The notes under the pieces were generated by a model. It did no database searches. It was given only the letters and a program-made list of their open reading frames with translations, and was not told the DNA's origin. Made by a program: the position numbers and the translations under genes. This document shows, in pieces, positions 18,738 through 24,920 of a stretch of DNA of 64,000 bases. The stretch's first letter is position 1. Each line of letters begins with the position of its first letter. The stretch lies in NCBI RefSeq assembly GCF_007676705.1, contig NZ_VEBF01000002.1, positions 1,674,001 through 1,738,000 of the forward strand, given 5' to 3'. The stretch comes from Paenibacillus xylanexedens. GTDB taxonomy: Bacteria > Bacillota > Bacilli > Paenibacillales > Paenibacillaceae.

Positions 18738-18767
18738 ATATTAAGGGGACTAGAATTCATGTGTCAA
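18738..18767 (-). promoter_or_regulatory. Predicted sigma-A promoter of the rtcB leader
   Basis: Minus strand TTGACA (18762-18767, perfect -35), 18-bp spacer, TAATAT (18738-18743); start expected near 18731, about 345 nt ahead of rtcB. Confidence 0.65.
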
Positions 18768-18813
18768 CCCTTTTCTTGGAAAATGGACCATGCGCATATT
18801 TCATATTCAAACA

Positions 18814-18849
18814 AAAACAGGAGACTGTCCTAGGACAGTCTCCTGTTTT
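18814..18849. terminator. Terminator downstream of terC
   Basis: Perfect 17-bp palindromic stem AAAACAGGAGACTGTCC / GGACAGTCTCCTGTTTT with a 2-nt centre and T-rich flanks on the minus strand. Confidence 0.9.
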
Positions 18850-18885
18850 GCAGCTAATAATGATGTTGTTAGCGTAACATGATTA

Positions 18886-19704
18886 TTACAATCCTGCTTG
18901 TTTTTCCAATTCTTCAACCGGATTTTCGTCTTCTTTTTCAGGAGCTTTGGAAGACAGGAACCAACCACATACCGCAATGGTGATCAGTACAATATAGAAT
19001 CCGAATTTCCAAATTTTATTTTCCGGGAAATGCTCATCCAGAACACCCAACGAAGGGTGTGCAAGTGTTATAACTGCCAGCTTAACCCCTACCCAACCTA
19101 CGATGACAAAAGCCGCAACTTCAAGCCCTGGACGGGCATGAAGCAATTTCACAAAGTATGTGGCTGCAAAACGCATAATCACAAGCCCGATGAATCCACC
19201 GAGGAAGATAACGATAAACTGTCCACCGTCAAGTCCCCCAATTGGAGGCAATCCACTTGGTGGCAACGCCACGGCCAAAGCAACAGCAGCCAGAATGGAA
19301 TCGACTGCAAACGCGATATCCGCTACTTCGACTTTGAATACAGTCATCCAGAAACCGGATTGTTTTTTCGGTTTCTTCGGAGTCGAATCAGCTGCTTCAT
19401 CTGTTTTATTTCGACTGCCAAGTATCTTTTTAACGATGTGGTTAATTGAAATATACAGGAGATACAGGGCACCAATCGCTTGTACCTGCCATACATCGAC
19501 CAGGAAAGAGATCAGGAACAACGAACCTAAACGGAAAACAAATGCACCCATCAGACCATAGAACAACGCTTTTTTGCGCTTATCTTCAGGCAAGTGTTTA
19601 ACCATAATTGCGAGTACCAATGCATTATCTGCTGCGAGTAATCCTTCAAGGACCACTAAGACAGCCAGCACCCACCCATATTCTAATAATAATGAAACAT
19701 CCAA
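18886..19704 (-). CDS. TerC-family integral membrane protein (manganese exporter type)
   Basis: About 273 aa with seven to eight membrane segments and the two acidic TerC motifs LLAADNALVLAIMVKHLP (about residues 23-40) and VEVADIAFAVDSILAA. Bacillus relatives (YkoY/MeeY, YceF/MeeF) export Mn2+ to metallate exoenzymes. The start is TTG 19704: AAGGAGG lies 8 bp before it, whereas the longer frame from 19758 begins in the terminator region. It is preceded by a yybP-ykoY (Mn2+) riboswitch, which strongly supports a manganese role. A hydrophilic Lys-rich loop (TPKKPKKQ) separates the two halves. Confidence 0.92.
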   Translation of the reverse strand: MDVSLLLEYGWVLAVLVVLEGLLAADNALVLAIMVKHLPEDKRKKALFYGLMGAFVFRLGSLFLISFLVDVWQVQAIGALYLLYISINHIVKKILGSRNKTDEAADSTPKKPKKQSGFWMTVFKVEVADIAFAVDSILAAVALAVALPPSGLPPIGGLDGGQFIVIFLGGFIGLVIMRFAATYFVKLLHARPGLEVAAFVIVGWVGVKLAVITLAHPSLGVLDEHFPENKIWKFGFYIVLITIAVCGWFLSSKAPEKEDENPVEELEKQAGL

Positions 19705-19737
19705 AATTGACTCCTCCTTAATATTCTTATGATGTAC

Positions 19738-19776
19738 AAAAAAAAGGACCTTTACCATCGCTGGTAAGATCCTTTT
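19738..19776 (-). terminator. Second terminator between the Mn riboswitch and terC
   Basis: Minus strand AAAAGGATCTTACC-agcgat-GGTAAAGGTCC followed by eight T residues. Its 3' arm is nearly the same as that of the first terminator, suggesting a duplicated element. Confidence 0.7.
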
Positions 19777-19783
19777 ATATCCA

Positions 19784-19827
19784 CAAAAAGAGACCTTTAC
19801 CGAGCATGAAAACTTGGTAAAGGTCTC
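19784..19827 (-). terminator. Riboswitch expression-platform terminator
   Basis: Perfect 12-bp stem GAGACCTTTACC / GGTAAAGGTCTC (19816-19827/19789-19800) then a T run. The 5' arm is the conserved 3' end of the aptamer, so ligand-stabilised aptamer and terminator exclude each other. Confidence 0.85.
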
Positions 19828-19912
19828 GCTAACAACAAAATTGCTGCCAATAAAGCCGGGGATATGATCCCGAATTGACGACTTTACTGTAAAAGCTACT
19901 CCCCTTTAACAG
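19816..19912 (-). ncRNA. yybP-ykoY manganese riboswitch
   Basis: Minus-strand RNA with the family signatures AAAGGGGAGTAGC at the 5' side (about 19895-19907) and GCGAGACCTTTACC at the 3' side (19816-19829), joined by two helical arms (one closed by CGGGATCATATCCCCG). This class binds Mn2+ and turns on exporters such as TerC-family YkoY and MntP. Here terC follows. The switch acts through transcription termination. Confidence 0.92.
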
Positions 19913-19981
19913 GAATATGTAGTTTTAGTTGGAACGGGTTGTTTAACCTGTACTCATCATATTTCATAACGTTAAATAAAG

Positions 19982-20293
19982 TCAAGCTTTATTTAGTTGA
20001 CGAGACAACTTACGGAATACAACTACATCGTAGATCATGTTCCCCAGTGGAATGAAGGAAACGAAGAACAGAGCAATTGGACGGCGCAAACGCCATTTCT
20101 GTGAAGTGTACAAACTCACCATAAACAACAAGTACATTAAAAACAAAAAACCGTACAAATTTCCAAACCATGTGACAGCCTGCGGCATAATCCCGGCATC
20201 TCTCAACGGAAAAGCAACAAACAGAAGCAACACATACGAAATGCCCTGCAACCACAACATCAGCCGGAAGCGCCCCAGCATAGAATGTAACAT
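19982..20293 (-). CDS. DUF3817-type integral membrane protein
   Basis: About 103 aa with three hydrophobic segments (WLQGISYVLLLFVAFPLR, FLFLMYLLFMVSLY, IALFFVSFIPLGNMIYDVVV), matching small DUF3817 membrane proteins, of unknown function. Start at ATG 20293 gives 6 bp to AGGAGG; ATG 20296 is only 3 bp away. Monocistronic. Its stop lies about 70 bp beyond the Mn riboswitch 5' end, on the same strand, so read-through from it into the riboswitch is possible. Confidence 0.7.
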   Translation of the reverse strand: MLHSMLGRFRLMLWLQGISYVLLLFVAFPLRDAGIMPQAVTWFGNLYGFLFLMYLLFMVSLYTSQKWRLRRPIALFFVSFIPLGNMIYDVVVFRKLSRQLNKA

Positions 20294-20509
20294 CATTTTC
20301 CTCCTGCTTCTATACATGTAACGAACTCAATAGTTCCCGTACAGTATATCACAAAAGCCGCAGATTTCCGCTCCAATACATGCAGCAGATTATTCCTGCA
20401 CACTCATATGGGTGATTCACCAGCCTGTTCACAGGAGCCAAATGCTTCAGCTGCTCATAGGATATATGACGAAGATTGTTACAGATGTCGGACAAGGAGG
20501 AGCCTGATC

Positions 20510-21613
20510 ATGAAAATAGCTATGGTTGCACCCGAAAAATTGCCTTTGCCCGGTAATGGTTCAGTGGAAATCTGCATTCTGGGCATCGCTCGCGAACTTG
20601 CCCATCGCCATCAGGTGACCATCATAAGTCGTCAAATGGCAGGTCTCGCCGTCATGGAGCAGATCGACGGCATCACCATTCAGCGTGTTCCTGCATCGAG
20701 TACTGTCGGGTACATCAAAGCAGTAATACGTCTGTTATCCAAACAACCTTACGATGTGATTCAAGTGGATAACAGGCCCCGAAGCATGGCTGCCATTAAA
20801 CAAGCTTTTCCACACACGCCCGTTGTACTCTATCTCCACTCGTTGACGTTCGCGCAACCCGGACCATCCAGACTCGCATTGATGAAAAAGGCCGATTGGA
20901 TTGCCGTCAACAGCCAATCCTTGAGACAAAGGCTGGGCCGCAGATTTCCGCTTGTAAAACGCCGGATGAGTGTTGTTCCACTTGGTGCGGATCTGAGTCG
21001 CTTCAGGCCTGCTGAGTCCAGTGAAGAACAGCTTCGTCTGCGTACACAATTTGGAATCACTAAACCATTCTCTATTCTATATGTCGGTAGGCTCATCCCC
21101 GGCAAAGGCGTAGACATATTAATTCGGGCAACTGCTCTCCTTCAGCAACAGATGCCTGTTCAACTGGTTGTGGCAGGCAAAGGGCCTCCACTCTACGTGC
21201 GTAAACTTCGCGAACTTGCCCGAAAACAAAAAATCCACATCTCTTTTCGGGGCCAGATCAACCATGAGCATATCGATCAGTTATACCGGGCAGTCGATTG
21301 TCTCGTCTGTCCATCCCAAGAACATGAAGCCTTTGGCTTGGTTAATGTGGAGGCCATGGCTTCGGGATTGCCTGTTATTGCTTCTGATAACGGAGGTATT
21401 CGTGAGATTATTGAATCAGGTATCAATGGATACCTTGTGACGTCTTATAAGCGCCCTCAACGTTTTGCCTCTTGCCTGTATAAACTTGCAAGCAGTCCGA
21501 ATTCTGCCGAAATATTGGGGAAGGCTGGTCGGGATAGCGCAGTAGCACATTTCAGTTGGACCCGAACAGCCATGCATCTGGAAGCCACCTATACCAGGCT
21601 CATCCGTGAATGA
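20510..21613 (+). CDS. Glycosyltransferase family 4, CotSA/YtcC-like
   Basis: 367-aa GT-B glycosyltransferase. N-terminal MKIAMVAPEKLPLPGNGSVE contains the acceptor-side glycine loop; the C-terminal domain has the nucleotide-sugar motif ILYVGRLIPGKGVDILI and the E-x7-E signature EAFGLVNVE followed by AMASGLPVIAS. Close in layout to the spore-coat glycosyltransferases CotSA/YtcC of Bacillus, so a role in spore surface or polysaccharide glycosylation is likely, not proven. Start at ATG 20510 is fixed by AAGGAGGAGCCTGATC; a longer frame from 20408 has no RBS. Monocistronic. Confidence 0.88.
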   Translation: MKIAMVAPEKLPLPGNGSVEICILGIARELAHRHQVTIISRQMAGLAVMEQIDGITIQRVPASSTVGYIKAVIRLLSKQPYDVIQVDNRPRSMAAIKQAFPHTPVVLYLHSLTFAQPGPSRLALMKKADWIAVNSQSLRQRLGRRFPLVKRRMSVVPLGADLSRFRPAESSEEQLRLRTQFGITKPFSILYVGRLIPGKGVDILIRATALLQQQMPVQLVVAGKGPPLYVRKLRELARKQKIHISFRGQINHEHIDQLYRAVDCLVCPSQEHEAFGLVNVEAMASGLPVIASDNGGIREIIESGINGYLVTSYKRPQRFASCLYKLASSPNSAEILGKAGRDSAVAHFSWTRTAMHLEATYTRLIRE

Positions 21614-21674
21614 GCCTCCTTCTGTTTTGATAATCATCTTGACCCCTAATAGAGGCAGATATCATTTAAGAAGA

Positions 21675-22037
21675 TCAAGCTTTTTCACGAGATTGCCATC
21701 CGGTAATAAAAGAATCCATCTGCGGAACGGGAATATGGCTCATTTCAATCAACTCCATAATCACCATATCTTTCATCATGAATCGTACTTTGGCACACGT
21801 TAGTTGATGAAATACATCATAGAATGCCGCCCCTGTCCAACAGCCATGAGGAACCACAACCGGATCATTAACGATATAACCTACGGCTCCAATGGGGGGA
21901 ATGACAACCTTAATGGCTTGGTGATCCAAGCGATTATCTGGATCTTTGACGAGGTACACGGTATCCCCCACATGTAAAACCTGTACTCCATGGTAATGGT
22001 CCATCCCATACATAGCTGCGAATAATTTGGTACTCAT
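21675..22037 (-). CDS. Small HIRAN-like domain protein
   Basis: About 120 aa. The segment VLHVGDTVYLVKDPDNRLDHQAIKVV...GAVGYIVND (written with gap) matches the HIRAN pattern (conserved parameters, D-N-x-x-D-x-x-AIKV, then a GY-V/I strand); HIRAN domains bind DNA ends or stalled forks in HLTF/Rad5-type proteins and also occur alone in bacteria. Start at ATG 22037 follows AGGTGAT and AAAGGAG; the frame from 22076 is rejected because it lies over the upstream stop. Cotranscribed with the WYL regulator (39 bp between). Its function is unknown; a DNA-damage or defence link is inferred from the domain pair. Confidence 0.65.
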   Translation of the reverse strand: MSTKLFAAMYGMDHYHGVQVLHVGDTVYLVKDPDNRLDHQAIKVVIPPIGAVGYIVNDPVVVPHGCWTGAAFYDVFHQLTCAKVRFMMKDMVIMELIEMSHIPVPQMDSFITGWQSREKA

Positions 22038-22075
22038 ATCACCTGCTCCTTTTCCTGCATTCTCCATGATTAACA

Positions 22076-23047
22076 TTACAAAGATTCATTGTTGTCATAA
22101 TGCTCCAACCACGCCACGAGTTGCTTCCGTATCTCTCTACGAAACTCAAGAGGTTCAAGTACTTCTGCCTCGGGCCCAAATTGATACAACCATTTCAAAA
22201 ATTCTCGGCCGCTATTCAGTGTCACTTCAAATAACAATCCCCCATCCGACATATCTGTCATTCGCGGGCGAACAAACATCTCTTCTTCTTTTATGTAGGG
22301 GGCCACTTTCTCAGAGAATCTTACTTTGAAATGGATATTTTCATCGCCACGGTCAATGGACCATGTGTTCTTCATGTACTGCGTTATGTTGAAATCACCC
22401 TTGTCGAATTCGACATGTGTTCTCTCCACATCCAGAAAACGGCTAATCCGAAACAATCGGACTTTTTGCAGCAAATGACAGTATCCAATCAGATAAAAAC
22501 GTTGATCCCGCGGAATGAGATAATAAGGATCAATATCCCGGACCGTGATCTCATTTTTGGTCAGCGTATGATATTGAGTACGAATCGTTTGCCGACTTAG
22601 GATCGCTTCAATGATGGGAATGAGCAAATTGGGGTCTTTTCCTTCCTCCCGATAAGCCGGCGTACCCATCCGAATAATTCCCGCAATGTTCTCTACAATG
22701 TCACTGTTTCTTGATTTTAATTTGGTATGAGCCGACATGACCTTGTCAAAAGCTGAGTCAAATTCAGCAGGTAACTTAGAAGTATCGACTACGGATGGAA
22801 GCATGGAGAAGACCATGGCTTCCTGTTCAGTAAAGTCTAACGGATACATCGCAAACTCACCAATAAATCGGTAACCCTTGCCATATCCTTCGTTCATAAT
22901 AGGGGCGACCCTGTCCAAAATCCGGAGATCACGATATATTGTGCGTACAGTCGTACCGCATTTCATCGCCAACTCCTTGGCCGAAATTCCGGGATTTGCT
23001 TGTATAGCTTGAAGTATACGCAGCAGACGAATTAATTTCTCTGTCAT
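22076..23047 (-). CDS. HTH-WYL transcriptional regulator
   Basis: 323 aa: N-terminal HTH_11 winged helix (ISAKELAMKCGTTVRTIYRD, about residues 20-40), WYL domain with YYLIPRDQRFYLIGYCHL (about residues 170-190) and C-terminal WCX-like region (SGREFLKWLYQFGPEAEVLEP). A close architectural paralogue of the regulator at 2315. Bacterial WYL proteins often respond to DNA damage or nucleic acids and sit at defence loci. Upstream lies a set of ACTAAA/TTTAGT half-sites that could be its own operator. It heads a two-gene unit with the HIRAN-like protein. Confidence 0.88.
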   Translation of the reverse strand: MTEKLIRLLRILQAIQANPGISAKELAMKCGTTVRTIYRDLRILDRVAPIMNEGYGKGYRFIGEFAMYPLDFTEQEAMVFSMLPSVVDTSKLPAEFDSAFDKVMSAHTKLKSRNSDIVENIAGIIRMGTPAYREEGKDPNLLIPIIEAILSRQTIRTQYHTLTKNEITVRDIDPYYLIPRDQRFYLIGYCHLLQKVRLFRISRFLDVERTHVEFDKGDFNITQYMKNTWSIDRGDENIHFKVRFSEKVAPYIKEEEMFVRPRMTDMSDGGLLFEVTLNSGREFLKWLYQFGPEAEVLEPLEFRREIRKQLVAWLEHYDNNESL

Positions 23048-23084
23048 GTAGTTTCTCCCCTTCGATATTTTATCGGCAAGGAAA

Positions 23085-23118
23085 ACTAGTTCCTTTAGTA
23101 CAGAACTAAATCTTTAGT
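23085..23118. promoter_or_regulatory. Operator-like repeats upstream of the WYL-HIRAN unit
   Basis: ACTAGTTCCTTTAGT (23085-23099) and the perfect palindrome ACTAAA-TC-TTTAGT (23105-23118). The two TTTAGT half-sites are 19 bp apart, about two helical turns, so a dimer could bind both on one face. Lies 38-71 bp before the regulator's start codon. Confidence 0.5.
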
Positions 23119-23274
23119 CCCAATATTATTTTCGCAATTTCACGTTTGTATATAGTTCAATTGCACTTTCTCCCTTCTTTTAATATACATTCTCTTACTT
23201 GCTTGCGTAAATTATTAACCATAAATCCCTTGTACCTAAGTCTGAAAGCCTATACAAATTTCTAAAATTAATAC

Positions 23275-23312
23275 AAAAAAAGCCTAATCTCTTCAAAGAG
23301 ACAAGGCTTTTC
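23275..23312 (-). terminator. Terminator after the 23327-23842 gene
   Basis: Minus strand AAAAGCCTTGTCTCTTTGAAGAGATTAGGC-type hairpin (stem AAGCCTxxTCTCTT / AAGAGAxxAGGCTT) then seven T residues. Confidence 0.8.
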
Positions 23313-23326
23313 CTGGGAATTACTGG

Positions 23327-23842
23327 TTATTGAACTGTATTCAGTTGCTTCATCACATTCGCCATATGCTCACAGAGTTCAGGAATATCTCCCATCTGGT
23401 CTTCATTCACACTGCGGTCAAAATATACGTGTGCCGTAACGTTATACGTAATTGGCTGTTCATCAAAGATATACTGGATAGTCTGGCATATCCGCTGCTC
23501 AGGCCAGCTTTGTTGCAATATCGAACGAATAGCTGGGCACTGCCTCTCAGGCTCTTTCATAACCATGCCAAACCGGATTTCCAAACGGCAACCTGGATGA
23601 GCGCCAGGCGTCTCCAGAATCTCCCCTGCGAGCTCCTCAAGGGAACTGCTTAATATAACTTCCCCTGTTACTTCCAGGCGATCACTGAGACAGAATTGTA
23701 ATGTGAACTCTCTGGACATCACTGCCATCTCCAGCCGATCTTTACGCCCCGTAATCTGAATACGTTCATCCAGGTTATCCATATCATAGAGATAATTCTC
23801 AAACCCGACTTTCAGATTGTCATACACCGTTGGATCAAACAT
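23327..23842 (-). CDS. Conserved-looking hypothetical protein, 171 aa
   Basis: Not recognised. It begins MFDPTVYDNLKVGFENYLYD, is soluble and acidic, and has alternating strand/helix pattern with no membrane segment or signal peptide. Codon use resembles the neighbouring genes and it has its own terminator, so it is very likely real. RBS AGAAAGTAGG lies upstream of ATG 23842. No functional motif is visible; it could be a Bacillales-specific protein. Confidence 0.65.
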   Translation of the reverse strand: MFDPTVYDNLKVGFENYLYDMDNLDERIQITGRKDRLEMAVMSREFTLQFCLSDRLEVTGEVILSSSLEELAGEILETPGAHPGCRLEIRFGMVMKEPERQCPAIRSILQQSWPEQRICQTIQYIFDEQPITYNVTAHVYFDRSVNEDQMGDIPELCEHMANVMKQLNTVQ

Positions 23843-23940
23843 TGAAATAAACCTACTTTCTTACCCTTTAACATGTATTGTAGTACATTCTCATTTTTCA
23901 TGCGAACGATGTGCCTATTGAACTTTCTTGCCTGGAAAAT

Positions 23941-23974
23941 AAAAAAAGCCCAGTCACTAGGACTGGGCTTTGGT
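23941..23974. terminator. Terminator downstream of the bL25 gene
   Basis: AAAGCCCAGTC-acta-GGACTGGGCTTT, a near-perfect 12-bp stem with an A run on the plus side (T run on the minus strand). Confidence 0.9.
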
Positions 23975-24009
23975 TAAGCATGCGATCTGATGAGATCCCT
24001 GAGCTTCGC

Positions 24010-24639
24010 TTATTCTTCTGTAGCTTTTTCTTCAGCTGCCGGTTCAGCTTCCTCAGCAGAAGCCGTTGGCTCTTCCTCAGCAGCTTGTGGCGGCATGACG
24101 GAAGCGATGATGGACTCAGGTGATGTTATGAGTGTCAAACCTTTATCCAGTTTGATATCCGCAGCAGTCAAGCGATCGCCAATATCCAATCCGCTAACAT
24201 CCACTTCAATGGAAGTTGGCAGATCCGCAGGCAATCCTTCTACTTCCAGCTGTGTCTCCTGTGTCTGGAATACACCGCCAGCTTTCGAGCCGGCCGCTGT
24301 ACCCTGGAAGTCGATCGATACACTTACGCTGATCGGCTTGTTCTTGGAAATTTGCAAAAAGTCTACGTGCAGCAAACGTCCGTTACGCTCTTGCTGATCC
24401 TTGATCAGCACCGGAACCGTTTTACCGCCCTCCACATTCAGGTTGAACATTTCGGAGCGGCCTGTGCGCGCCACTTTCAGCATTTCTTTTTCATCTACAT
24501 GTATTGAAGCACCTTCAAGTCCCGGGCCGTAAACGACTGCGGGAACTCGTCCGCCTTGTCTTAACAGGCGCAGTGCTGCACCTTTCTTTTCCGTTCTTGG
24601 CGTTGCTGTAAGTTGAGCCATTTTTCCGTTGGATTTCAT
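24010..24639 (-). CDS. rplY: Ribosomal protein bL25 / general stress protein Ctc
   Basis: 209-aa CTC-form bL25 that binds the 5S rRNA region of the large subunit. N-terminal L25 domain (ATPRTEKKGAALRLLRQGGRVPAVVYG, described only by its start ATPRTEKKG and GRVPAVVYG) is followed by the TL5-type C-terminal domain (VEGLPADLPTSIEVDVSGLD) and an acidic Glu/Ala-rich tail. Start at ATG 24639 follows GGAGGATGTTCAATC. In Bacillus ctc is stress-induced and normally sits near spoVC; here neither neighbour is present. Monocistronic, with terminator behind. Confidence 0.93.
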   Translation of the reverse strand: MKSNGKMAQLTATPRTEKKGAALRLLRQGGRVPAVVYGPGLEGASIHVDEKEMLKVARTGRSEMFNLNVEGGKTVPVLIKDQQERNGRLLHVDFLQISKNKPISVSVSIDFQGTAAGSKAGGVFQTQETQLEVEGLPADLPTSIEVDVSGLDIGDRLTAADIKLDKGLTLITSPESIIASVMPPQAAEEEPTASAEEAEPAAEEKATEE

Positions 24640-24840
24640 GATTGAACATCCTCCTTCAAGGGATCACTACATTATATTTGTTGGAAAGCGCTGAGGCTTA
24701 TCTCATAGACCATGATGGTCTTTTTTCCTTTGGCCGAATCGTGGGCCATATCTATATTTACCCCAATGATAGAGGATCTCAAACACACAACAGGACAATT
24801 CTTTTTTGGAATCAACCAGCGCTTCATGTAATCAGACCCA
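24640..24840. other. bL25 upstream region
   Basis: Gene-free. It holds a plus-strand hairpin AGACCA-tga-TGGTCT followed by six T residues (24707-24726), which looks like a terminator facing away from bL25, although no plus-strand gene precedes it. A TATAAT (minus strand) lies about 30 bp before the bL25 RBS, without a clear -35. Confidence 0.4.
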
Positions 24841-24873
24841 AAAAAGCAGTCGGAATCTCTTCCAACTGCTGGT
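24841..24873 (-). terminator. Terminator after the long pullulanase gene
   Basis: Minus strand AGCAGTTGGAA-gaga-TTCCGACTGCT then a run of six T residues, 48 bp beyond the stop. Confidence 0.8.
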
Positions 24874-24920
24874 GTATCAAGCGTTAACCGAACGTCTATA
24901 TGAGATTATAAAAAAAGAAA

